A stretch of DNA of 64,000 nucleotides from Candidatus Kapaibacterium sp. GTDB taxonomy: Bacteria; Bacteroidota; Ignavibacteria; Kapaibacteriales; UBA2268. The position numbers and the translations under genes were made by a program. The stretch spans positions 139,001 to 203,000 of the forward strand of contig CALBDO010000002.1 of the NCBI GenBank assembly GCA_937927515.1, written 5' to 3'. Numbering within the stretch: position 1 is the stretch's first letter; each line of letters begins with the position of its first letter. The notes beneath the pieces are model-generated. The model was not told where the DNA came from. It searched no databases and worked only from the letters and a program-made list of their open reading frames with translations. Positions 45,809-53,607 of this stretch are shown piece after piece.

Positions 45809-46101
45809 AAGTGGTCAAACAAAAAAAAGTAGATGACTGTTACGAAAGTAGCAATACAGTTGATTTTTTGCTCAGTGCCCCAATTACAAAGAGTTTTGCC
45901 GAGCATTTAGGCAAACTTGGAAAGTTGATACTTTTCGAGGAATTCGACATACCATATTTTAAAGTTATTGTGAAAGGGGAATACACTATCAAAGGTGCAT
46001 TTGGTAAAAAGACAATACGAATTCTCCTCCCCGAGGATAAAGAAAATTACCCGCTCGACAAACTTGTCAATCATATAGAGAATTTCATTAAACAGAAATA
46101 A
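45805..46101 (+). CDS. uncharacterised 98-residue protein coupled to a cysteine desulfurase
   Basis: I do not recognise this protein. It is soluble and basic, with predicted alternating strands and helices (FAEHLGKLGKLILFEEF, YFKVIVKGEYTIKGAFGKKTIRILLP, LDKLVNHIENF). One cysteine is present at residue 12. It starts within an ATGA overlap with the desulfurase stop and ends 2 bases before the carboxyltransferase gene, so it belongs to that operon. A sulfur-carrier or regulatory role is possible but not shown by any motif. Confidence 0.75.
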   Translation: MKVVKQKKVDDCYESSNTVDFLLSAPITKSFAEHLGKLGKLILFEEFDIPYFKVIVKGEYTIKGAFGKKTIRILLPEDKENYPLDKLVNHIENFIKQK

Positions 46102-46103
46102 TT

Positions 46104-47642
46104 ATGTTAAGACAATTAGTTGACTTCTTTTTTAAGAAGAAAAGGCAAATCGACGAAAGTGAACAAATTGCGAAGGAAAAGCAAAAAAAGCAAGGTAAGC
46201 TAACCGCTCGCGAACGAATCGAAAGAATTGTCGACCCGGGCTCTTTTCATGAATGGGATATGTTTGTCCAGCAAGCTTCAACGGAGTTGGGCCTGGATAA
46301 AAAATTTCTCCCACGCGACGGTGTTATTACCGGAACAGCTAGTATCATGGGGCATCCCATTTGCATCTATGCTCAGGATTTTTCTGTCGCTGGTGGTTCG
46401 CTTGGACTAGCACATGCACGCAAAATCACAAAAATTATGGACCATGCTATTAAACTGGGCATTCCAATCATAGGAATAAACGACAGTGGTGGTGCAAGAA
46501 TCCAAGAAGGTGTTAATTCACTTGCTGGCTATGGAGAAATATTTTATCGAAATACCAAAGCCTCTGGGGTCGTACCACAAATCTCAATCATCCTTGGTCC
46601 CTGTGCTGGGGGTGCAGTTTACTCACCAGCACTTACCGATTTTGTGTTTGTTGTTGATAAAATCTCGAAAATGTTTATCACAGGGCCCGAGGTAATTAAA
46701 ACTGTACTTGGCGAGGAAATATCGATGGAAGAACTTGGAGGCGCGCGAGTCCAAGCAGAAATTGCCGGCAATGCACATTTTTTTGCCGAATCCGAAGAAG
46801 AATGTTTCGAGCAAGTAAAAAAATTAGTCACATTTATTCCTTGGAATAACAAGAAAAAAGCAGACCCATTTCCTCCCAAGCCTCCAAAAGTCGATTACAA
46901 AATTTCTCAAATTATACCCGAGGACCCAAGGCAACCATACGATGCACGCGACGTGATTAAAGCAATTGTCGACGACTCCGACTTCTTGGAAATCATGCCG
47001 CACTTCGCACCCAACGTCGTCATAGGCTTTGCCCGAATGAATGGCGAAACCATAGGAATAGTAGCGAATCAACCATTAGTGCTTGCCGGTGTTCTCGATG
47101 TAGACTCTTCGGACAAAGCAGCTCGTTTCATACGATTTTGTGATGCTTTTAATATCCCTTTACTGACCCTTGTTGATATTCCCGGCTATTTGCCTGGTGT
47201 CGACCAAGAACACTCCGGAGTAATTCGTCACGGGGCAAAAATCCTGTATGCCTACAGCGAGGCGACCGTGCCGAAGATTACTGTTATTATGCGAAAAGCA
47301 TACGGTGGTGGCTACATAGCGATGTGCTCGAGGCATCTCGGGGCAGATTTTGTCTTTGCCTGGCCTATGGCAGAAATCGCCGTTATGGGACCAGAAGGTG
47401 CTGCAAATATCATCTATAAAAACGAGATTGCAAATTCGCCAAACCCAGAAGAAACCCGTAAACAAAAAGTGCAAGAGTACATCGAAAAATTCGCAAATCC
47501 ATTCGTAGCAGCTTCCAATGGCTACATCGATGCGGTGATTGAACCTGATGAAACACGTAAGTACGTGCTGCATTCGCTATTTATATCAAAAAATAAAATG
47601 GAACAGGTTTTGCCTAAAAAACATGGAATTCCTCCATTTTAG
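46104..47642 (+). CDS. propionyl-CoA carboxylase-type carboxyltransferase subunit
   Basis: Carboxyltransferase half of an acyl-CoA carboxylase or methylmalonyl-CoA decarboxylase. The 512-residue product has the two crotonase-like halves: LTARERIERIVDPGSFHE, GINDSGGARIQEGVNSLAGYGEIF and GPCAGGAVYSPALTDF in the N half, and VDIPGYLPGVDQEHSGVIRHGAK, MRKAYGGGYIAMCS in the C half. These wordings are those of PccB/MmdA, so propionyl-CoA/methylmalonyl-CoA is the likely pair. The biotin carrier follows 9 bases later, but no biotin carboxylase and no membrane decarboxylase beta subunit are present, so which direction it works in is open. Confidence 0.92.
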   Translation: MLRQLVDFFFKKKRQIDESEQIAKEKQKKQGKLTARERIERIVDPGSFHEWDMFVQQASTELGLDKKFLPRDGVITGTASIMGHPICIYAQDFSVAGGSLGLAHARKITKIMDHAIKLGIPIIGINDSGGARIQEGVNSLAGYGEIFYRNTKASGVVPQISIILGPCAGGAVYSPALTDFVFVVDKISKMFITGPEVIKTVLGEEISMEELGGARVQAEIAGNAHFFAESEEECFEQVKKLVTFIPWNNKKKADPFPPKPPKVDYKISQIIPEDPRQPYDARDVIKAIVDDSDFLEIMPHFAPNVVIGFARMNGETIGIVANQPLVLAGVLDVDSSDKAARFIRFCDAFNIPLLTLVDIPGYLPGVDQEHSGVIRHGAKILYAYSEATVPKITVIMRKAYGGGYIAMCSRHLGADFVFAWPMAEIAVMGPEGAANIIYKNEIANSPNPEETRKQKVQEYIEKFANPFVAASNGYIDAVIEPDETRKYVLHSLFISKNKMEQVLPKKHGIPPF

Positions 47643-47651
47643 AGTTTTATT

Positions 47652-47972
47652 ATGGAACACAAAGATAAACTCCAAGGATTCATTTTAGACGATACTAAGT
47701 ATTTTACACTGCTTACTAAAAAATTTCAAAAAAGGAAAAAATATCAGCCAAGCGACTACACAAAGCTTCGTGCATTCATCCCGGGGGTCATTCAAAAAAT
47801 ATATGTCGAACCGGGGCAAAATGTTCACAAGGGGCAACCTTTGCTTGTACTTGAAGCAATGAAAATGAAAAATGATGTACTCTCGCCCATAGATGCAAAG
47901 GTCCAGTCGATACTTGTCAAGGTTGGAGACGTTGTCTCAAAAGACCAAATATTGATAGAATTCCAAATATAA
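47652..47972 (+). CDS. biotin carboxyl carrier protein of an acyl-CoA carboxylase
   Basis: Carries biotin between carboxylase and carboxyltransferase. The 106-residue product has a variable N-terminal part of about 45 residues and a biotinyl domain with the EAMKMKNDV site, Lys in MKM being biotinylated, preceded by PGQNVHKGQPLLVL. It matches the gene just upstream. The methylcrotonyl-type carboxyltransferase at 18069 has no carrier of its own in the window and might share this one; that is inference. Confidence 0.93.
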   Translation: MEHKDKLQGFILDDTKYFTLLTKKFQKRKKYQPSDYTKLRAFIPGVIQKIYVEPGQNVHKGQPLLVLEAMKMKNDVLSPIDAKVQSILVKVGDVVSKDQILIEFQI

Positions 47973-48245
47973 TGACTTTTCTCTATCTTCGAAATGGTGC
48001 CACTGAAAGACGACTTTTTAAATGGAAAATAACGCATAATATTGAGAAGCAAAAGCAAACTGTAATGAATCAAGAAAAGTCGAATAATTTGTAAGGAATT
48101 ATTAAAACTTAGATGGATTTACCATCCTCAAACTTTACTGCAAGATAAAATGGCATGAACGAAAAAATTATTTTGAGTAATTTGAAGTAGAAATGAATTA
48201 AATACTTTCGTAGAGGCACAATGTAATTGTGCCTCTACATTAAAT
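47973..48245. other. 273-base convergent intergenic region, no gene seen
   Basis: Lies between the biotin carrier gene (+) and the oxidoreductase gamma gene (-). I see no credible ORF. The only notable structure is the palindrome at 48210-48238. Confidence 0.6.
48210..48238. repeat. perfect 13-base inverted repeat, REP-like or bidirectional terminator
   Basis: GTAGAGGCACAAT at 48210-48222 and ATTGTGCCTCTAC at 48226-48238, loop GTA. It stands between two convergent genes, which suits a bidirectional terminator, but neither side has a strong T-run. The GTAGAGGC...GCCTCTAC form resembles dispersed palindromes of the GTAGAGACG type common in many genomes. Only one copy is in the window. Confidence 0.7.
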
Positions 48246-48803
48246 TTAAATCAATACAGCAGTGTCCACATTAATTGCATTGTAACCACGCATAAATGCT
48301 TCTTGGTTAAGTGGGATTAACTTGTGATAGCGCTCGGGTAGAACAGATTCCAAGCCTTTCCAGATGGATTCGATTTTCACAACATTTGTAATTTTAATGA
48401 AAGCGCCAAGCATAACCATATTTAGAACTTTTGTATTTTTCAACTCGACAGTAATATCGCCAGCAGGGAGATAATAGATATGTATATCGGACCTTGTTGG
48501 TGGCTTCAGAGTTGTTGTTGTATCGAAAAGAATGTTGCCACCGGGTTTTACTGCTTTTTCAAATTTATCGATGGACGGCTGATTAAGAGCGACTACAGTG
48601 TCGAATTTAGAAATTATAGGGGAGCTAATCATTTCGTCGGAAACAATAGTGATGCAATTGGCAGTGCCACCACGCATTTCTGGTCCATAAGATGGCATCC
48701 AAGTAACTTCTTTACCCTCGAAAATAGCGGCATAGCCAAGTATCATACCCATAGTCAAAACGCCTTGGCCGCCAAAACCAGAGAAAACTGTTTCATGTGT
48801 CAT
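48246..48803 (-). CDS. 2-oxoacid:ferredoxin oxidoreductase gamma subunit
   Basis: Domain III subunit of a ferredoxin-dependent 2-oxoacid dehydrogenase. The 185-residue product begins MTHETVFSGFGGQGVLTMG; GFGGQGV is the family signature, and the SYGPEMRGGTANC block follows. It starts within 4 bases of the beta subunit stop and is the last gene of the four-gene operon delta-alpha-beta-gamma. Substrate preference cannot be read from this subunit. Confidence 0.94.
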   Translation of the reverse strand: MTHETVFSGFGGQGVLTMGMILGYAAIFEGKEVTWMPSYGPEMRGGTANCITIVSDEMISSPIISKFDTVVALNQPSIDKFEKAVKPGGNILFDTTTTLKPPTRSDIHIYYLPAGDITVELKNTKVLNMVMLGAFIKITNVVKIESIWKGLESVLPERYHKLIPLNQEAFMRGYNAINVDTAVLI

Positions 48804-49594
48804 TTTTTAACCTCCGGAACTTTAATATCACCTAAAGGATAGTATGGAATTAAAACATTTTGGACGTAATTATTCGATTCGATTGGAGTCATTTTCCAAT
48901 TGGAGGGACAGTTCGAAACAATTTCGACCAAACAAAATCCTAATCCCATTTTCTGATACTCTAACGCACGCTGTAGTGCTTTTTTTGTTCGACGAACGTT
49001 TTGAACAGTATTGACAGCTTGGCGAGTGACGTAGGCTACTCCTGGCAGTGGGGCAATTAGTTCACCGAATTTCAATGGCCAACCCATAGTCTTTGGGTCT
49101 CTACCGTAAGGCGAGGTTGTTGTGACCATCCCTTCAATAGTAGTCGGAGCCATCTGTCCACTGGTCATTCCATAGACAGCGTTATTTATAAATATAACGA
49201 GGAAGTTTTCACCACGGTTTGCAGCGTGGAGGGTTTCGTTTCCACCTATGGCTGCCAAGTCGCCATCACCTTGGTAAGTAAAAACAAATTTATCCGGCAG
49301 CATCCTTTTGATTCCTGTTGCAACAGCACAAGCCCTACCATGAGCGGCTTGTTGCATATCTACATCCATATAATTGTAAGCAAAGACGGCGCAACCTACG
49401 GGAGCAACCCCAATTATATCATTTTGAATTCCCATCTCTTCGACCACTTCCATGAATATCTTGTGTACAGTGCTATGTCCACAGCCGGGACAATAATGTA
49501 ATTCGACATCAAGCAAGGTCGAAGGTCTTCTATACACTAGATTTTCTGGTTTTACAACATCTTCTACCAAAACATCAACATTATCCACTGCCAT
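48800..49594 (-). CDS. 2-oxoacid:ferredoxin oxidoreductase beta subunit (TPP-binding)
   Basis: Binds thiamine pyrophosphate and probably a [4Fe-4S] cluster. The 264-residue product has HYCPGCGHSTVHKI near residues 32-45 and the TPP motif YQGDGDLAAIGGNETLHAANRGENFLVIFINNAVYGMTSGQ. It has the two-domain length of Kor/Vor-type beta subunits. It overlaps gamma by 4 bases and starts 2 bases after alpha. Confidence 0.94.
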   Translation of the reverse strand: MAVDNVDVLVEDVVKPENLVYRRPSTLLDVELHYCPGCGHSTVHKIFMEVVEEMGIQNDIIGVAPVGCAVFAYNYMDVDMQQAAHGRACAVATGIKRMLPDKFVFTYQGDGDLAAIGGNETLHAANRGENFLVIFINNAVYGMTSGQMAPTTIEGMVTTTSPYGRDPKTMGWPLKFGELIAPLPGVAYVTRQAVNTVQNVRRTKKALQRALEYQKMGLGFCLVEIVSNCPSNWKMTPIESNNYVQNVLIPYYPLGDIKVPEVKK

Positions 49595-49596
49595 TG

Positions 49597-50664
49597 CTAT
49601 TCTCCTTTAATAAACATTTTTTCAAAGTTTTCCAAGATTTCCTCTGGAGTTGGAACAACTCCTCCCATTCTACCATAAAATTCAACACGGGTGGCACCAG
49701 AGACGGCAAGTTTTACATCTTCGACCATCTGTCCAGAATTCATTTCTATATCGAGTATTCCTTTGACTCTTTGTGCAACTTCGGCGAAAATCTTAGTTGG
49801 GAATGGGAACAGTGTTATGGGGCGAATCCAACCTATTTTGTATCCTCTCTGCCTTCCCAAATCCATTGCCTTCATTGCTATGCGAGAGACCAAACCGAAT
49901 GCTGTAAAAATGTATTCGGCATCATCCAAATTCTTGGTCTGATAACGAACTTCCTCCTCTTGCATTTGTTTGTATTTTCTTTGCAATCTTAGATTAATCT
50001 CCTCCATTTTCTCTGGTTGTATGTGCAAAGAGGTAATTACCCGTCTTTCACCGTTCTTTGGTTTACCCGTAGTAGCCCAGGGGTATTCAATGTGGACTCT
50101 TTGTTCCTGGGGCGGGAGTTCAACCTTTTCCATCATTTGACCCAAAGCACCATCGGCAAGTATCATTACGGGATTTCTATATTTAAAAGCAAGTTCAAAG
50201 CCAAGTTTGACAAAATCAGCCATCTCCTGAACATTGTACGGTGCAAGTACAAGCAAGCGATAGTCGCCGTGACCACCTCCCTTGACGGCTTGGAAGTAAT
50301 CGCCTTGGGCTGGTTGAATAGTGCCAAGCCCCGGACCACCACGATTAATATTAGCCAATAGACAAGGTAATTCAGCACTGGCAATGTAGGACAAACCTTC
50401 TTGCATCAAGCTAATTCCAGGACTGGAGGAGGTTGTCATTGCTTTTTTTCCACAGCCTGCAGCACCATATATCATATTAATTGCAGCAACTTCGCTTTCC
50501 GCTTGGAGGACAACCATACCAGTACGTTTTGTAGCTTCACGAGAAAGATACTCTATTACCTCTGATTGTGGAGTAATAGGATAACCAAAATATGCATCGA
50601 CACCAGCACGAATTGCAGCCTCTGCCAATGCTTCATTGCCTTTCATTAATTTGACTTCCCCCAT
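49597..50664 (-). CDS. 2-oxoacid:ferredoxin oxidoreductase alpha subunit, VorB/KorA-like
   Basis: Pyrimidine-binding half of the TPP site. The 355-residue product begins MGEVKLMKGNEALAEAAIRAGVDAYFGYPITPQSEVIEYLS. KGNEA...YPITPQSE is the signature shared by VorB (2-ketoisovalerate) and KorA (2-oxoglutarate). The lack of a fused gamma domain and the separate ferredoxin gene match the four-subunit VOR form. A branched-chain 2-oxoacid would suit the neighbouring acyl-CoA genes, but 2-oxoglutarate in a reductive or oxidative TCA step is an alternative. Confidence 0.92.
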   Translation of the reverse strand: MGEVKLMKGNEALAEAAIRAGVDAYFGYPITPQSEVIEYLSREATKRTGMVVLQAESEVAAINMIYGAAGCGKKAMTTSSSPGISLMQEGLSYIASAELPCLLANINRGGPGLGTIQPAQGDYFQAVKGGGHGDYRLLVLAPYNVQEMADFVKLGFELAFKYRNPVMILADGALGQMMEKVELPPQEQRVHIEYPWATTGKPKNGERRVITSLHIQPEKMEEINLRLQRKYKQMQEEEVRYQTKNLDDAEYIFTAFGLVSRIAMKAMDLGRQRGYKIGWIRPITLFPFPTKIFAEVAQRVKGILDIEMNSGQMVEDVKLAVSGATRVEFYGRMGGVVPTPEEILENFEKMFIKGE

Positions 50665-50674
50665 TTTTGCTCCT

Positions 50675-50920
50675 TTAAGTTGTTTCTACTTGTTTAGTTT
50701 TTAGCACTTTTCGATACACTGTTATAACAGCATCTGGGCAGATAATTGCACAATTGACACATCCAGTACAATTATCATTTACTTTCACGACATATTGATA
50801 GCCTTTGTGATTCAAAGATTTACCCAAGGCAAGGGTTTGCTCTGGACAGGCTTGTATGCAAAGTTCGCATGCTTTGCACCTCTCAATATCGATAATGATT
50901 TCACCAACAACTTTTGCCAT
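50675..50920 (-). CDS. 2[4Fe-4S] ferredoxin-type delta subunit
   Basis: Electron-transfer subunit of the oxidoreductase. The 81-residue product has two cluster motifs, CKACELCIQACP near residues 14-25 and CTGCVNCAIICP near 50-61. It lies 10 bases before the alpha gene and is the first gene of the operon. It resembles PorD/VorD. Confidence 0.93.
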   Translation of the reverse strand: MAKVVGEIIIDIERCKACELCIQACPEQTLALGKSLNHKGYQYVVKVNDNCTGCVNCAIICPDAVITVYRKVLKTKQVETT

Positions 50921-51023
50921 TTTTGACCTTTAGAAAAAATTGAAAATGCAAATTAAAATAACTATCGCATTTATAAAATAATTTTTTAGCACATTAACTT
51001 TAAATTGTTGCAAAATAGTGTTT

Positions 51024-52706
51024 TTAGTCGTAAATATAAGAGGATAATTTAGAATTCGTCATAGCAAGGACAATACTTCGAAAAAGTGGGACAACGGTAC
51101 TGCTTGCATAAATAGAAGATTTTGGCTCATCAAGTAGTATAAGCATTAAAAATTTAGGATTTTCAGCGGGCAGGAATCCGACGAAAGTATTTGTGTATAA
51201 AGTCTTAGAATATTTCCCTTGCTCGAATTTTTGTGATGTACCTGTTTTTCCAGCAATTGAAATACCTTCGACTTTGGTGCCTGTTGCTGTACCGATGTTC
51301 ACTACATCTATCAAGTAGTTTTTCAATATATCAGTAGTTTCCTTTTTGAATATTGTATCTATAAGAGAAGTTTCCACCTCATCGAGAAGGATTTTTGCTT
51401 TTGGCAATAAGCCCGAATTTGCAATAGCACAATATGCCATCGCTACTTGCAGTGGCGTCGTATAGATTCCATACCCATATCCAATAAACATTCGCTGAAC
51501 AAGAGTAAGAGAATCCTCTCGTGTGATATAACCTTTCAACTCCCCGGGTAAATGGATACCAGTTTTACTCCCGAAGCCAAGTTTTTTCAAACTTTGCTCT
51601 AAAATTTCGGTTGGAATCAATCCAGCAATTTGAGCAAATGCAATGTTGCTTGAAAAAACTAATGCATCTTTCAAGGTCAATTTCGAAAAAGGATGCTCGT
51701 CGACAATTACAACATCTCCGAAGGTGAATTTTCCATTATACCCATCGAATAACTGTGCTTCGGATATAATATTCCGCTCGAGCCCAATAGCAGCAATCAA
51801 TGGTTTAAGCGTCGAGCCTGGTTCGAAAGCAAAATTCACAGCATAGTTATTTAAAGTTTCGTTGCTTAATTGTGAAGTATTAGCTGGGTCGAAATTTGGA
51901 AAATTTGCCAAGGCAAGTATCTCGCCAGTTTTTGGATTCAAAGCAATTATACACCCACCCTTGGCAGCGGTTTCTTGGACGCCCTTCGTTAAAAAGTAGG
52001 AAACCAATCTCTGTAAATTGATATCAATTGTCAATCTGATTGAGCGACCATCAATCGGAGGTACAGAGGGGAGTTCAATATCTGGAACTAAGCGTCCGAG
52101 AGCATCTTTAAGAAAGTAGGAAAATCCGTCTATACCTTTTAAAATCGAATCCAAAGAATACTCAATTCCAGCAACACCAACATTGTCCAGATTCGTCAAG
52201 CCAATCAAGTTGGAAACCGAATTACCATAGAGATAAAACCTCTTTGGCTGTGTCAAGGAAATTAAACCGGGGAAAGAAAATGTGTCTAACTCTCTTGGAT
52301 AATCAATTAAACCTCTTTTAACCCAAAGAAATCTCTTATTAGAACTTAAAACTTCGGAAAAAATTTGCTTTTCTAAACCCAAAATTTTTGTAAAAGAGAG
52401 AAATCTTTCGAGAGATTCATTGTTTTTGCGGACAATTAAAGGGTCGATTGCAAAGGAGCGGGAGTTCAATGTCGAAGCAAGAAGTACTCCGTTCCTATCG
52501 TAAATCTCACCTCGCTTTGCTTTTAGTTCAACTTTTCTTATATGTTGGAGTTCTGCTAGCTTTTTATATTTAGCCGAGTTGAAAATCTGAATATAAGCCA
52601 ATCTTGCAACAACAACACAAAATAGCAGAAGAAATGCAAAAAGAACCAATTTCAATCTATTTAAAGAGCGCTCATCAATTACTCGGTTGCTATCATTTGT
52701 TCCCAT
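51024..52706 (-). CDS. penicillin-binding protein 2 / FtsI-type transpeptidase
   Basis: Class B PBP that cross-links septal or side-wall peptidoglycan. From the ATG at 52706 it has 560 residues: a short cytoplasmic tail, membrane helix at about 18-40, a non-catalytic pedestal, and the transpeptidase domain with STLK (active serine), SSN and KTGT motifs (FEPGSTLKP, VFSSNIAFAQ, IAGKTGTSQ). A PASTA domain is absent. It follows murE and a LOG gene, the reverse of the common ftsI-murE order. The longer frame to 52847 would overlap the LOG gene. Confidence 0.93.
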   Translation of the reverse strand: MGTNDSNRVIDERSLNRLKLVLFAFLLLFCVVVARLAYIQIFNSAKYKKLAELQHIRKVELKAKRGEIYDRNGVLLASTLNSRSFAIDPLIVRKNNESLERFLSFTKILGLEKQIFSEVLSSNKRFLWVKRGLIDYPRELDTFSFPGLISLTQPKRFYLYGNSVSNLIGLTNLDNVGVAGIEYSLDSILKGIDGFSYFLKDALGRLVPDIELPSVPPIDGRSIRLTIDINLQRLVSYFLTKGVQETAAKGGCIIALNPKTGEILALANFPNFDPANTSQLSNETLNNYAVNFAFEPGSTLKPLIAAIGLERNIISEAQLFDGYNGKFTFGDVVIVDEHPFSKLTLKDALVFSSNIAFAQIAGLIPTEILEQSLKKLGFGSKTGIHLPGELKGYITREDSLTLVQRMFIGYGYGIYTTPLQVAMAYCAIANSGLLPKAKILLDEVETSLIDTIFKKETTDILKNYLIDVVNIGTATGTKVEGISIAGKTGTSQKFEQGKYSKTLYTNTFVGFLPAENPKFLMLILLDEPKSSIYASSTVVPLFRSIVLAMTNSKLSSYIYD

Positions 52707-52761
52707 AATGTATGCAGTCAGAAAAGTCGAAGCTAATAATTTACAAGTATTATAAAGTTTC

Positions 52762-53607
52762 TCAAAAACCGAGCTGTTTCTGTATAATCTCGAATGCTTC
52801 CTCTGGAGTATCTGCAAAATAGAAAATTTTGGTGTCGTTTTTGCCAATCATACCCATTTCAATCAAGAATTCGAAATTAATTACCTTCTTCCAATATTGG
52901 CTTGAGTAAAGAATAATTAAACGAGGCTTTTTCATCTTCCCAGTCTGACGCAAAGTAAGAATCTCCATCATTTCGTCGATGGTGCCGTATCCACCTGGAA
53001 ATACAATTAATGCTTGGGCGGGATAAACCAACCAGAACTTTCGCATGAAAAAGTAATGGAACTCGAAATTTAGTTCTTTTGTAATATACTCATTTGGTTC
53101 TTGCTCGAACGGAAGGCTTATGTTCAATCCTATGGTTTTCATCCCGGCATCGTGAGCACCTTTGTTTGCAGCTTCCATAATTCCTGGACCTCCACCCGTG
53201 CATATATAGAATCTATTACGAGGGGAGAAATTTCCACTCCATTCAGCAATTAATTTTGCAAGGCGATATGCATCTTCGTAATACTTAGCAACTGTATTTA
53301 GCTTATGCTCCAACTCCTTAATCTTGTTTCTAATTCTTGTTTTATCAATATCAGACACAACAGTTAGCTTCGATTTCAATTCAGCAATCTCATTTTGGTA
53401 TTGCTCGGTAGATTTTACTCTTGCCGAACCAAAGAAGATAATCGTTTTCTTTACCCCGTGCTTTTTCAAATGCTGTTCGGGATACAAATATTCTGCGATA
53501 ATTCTTATAATGCGTCCTTCGTTGCTATGGATGAATACCTTGTTGTCGTATGCTTTGATTGGATGCTTTGGATGTAATTCTTCTTCCGTAAATTTTTTCT
53601 TTTTCAT
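52762..53607 (-). CDS. LOG-family protein (TIGR00730-type), long form
   Basis: Rossmann-fold nucleotide phosphoribohydrolase-like protein. The 281-residue product has a roughly 100-residue N-terminal extension (to about residue 105) with a coiled-coil region EIAELKSKLTVV..IRNKIKELEHKL, then IIFFGSARVKS-type start, GGGPGIMEAANKGAHDAG, and the signature VFPGGYGTIDEMMEILTLRQTGK. It overlaps murE by 4 bases and is thus co-translated in the wall operon. The substrate is unknown. Distinct from the 199-residue LOG protein at 41282. Confidence 0.9.
   Translation of the reverse strand: MKKKKFTEEELHPKHPIKAYDNKVFIHSNEGRIIRIIAEYLYPEQHLKKHGVKKTIIFFGSARVKSTEQYQNEIAELKSKLTVVSDIDKTRIRNKIKELEHKLNTVAKYYEDAYRLAKLIAEWSGNFSPRNRFYICTGGGPGIMEAANKGAHDAGMKTIGLNISLPFEQEPNEYITKELNFEFHYFFMRKFWLVYPAQALIVFPGGYGTIDEMMEILTLRQTGKMKKPRLIILYSSQYWKKVINFEFLIEMGMIGKNDTKIFYFADTPEEAFEIIQKQLGF

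Noticed and set aside
46104-47972. Complete sodium-translocating methylmalonyl-CoA decarboxylase
   Set aside because: No membrane beta subunit or small gamma subunit gene is present, so only the carboxyltransferase and carrier can be claimed.
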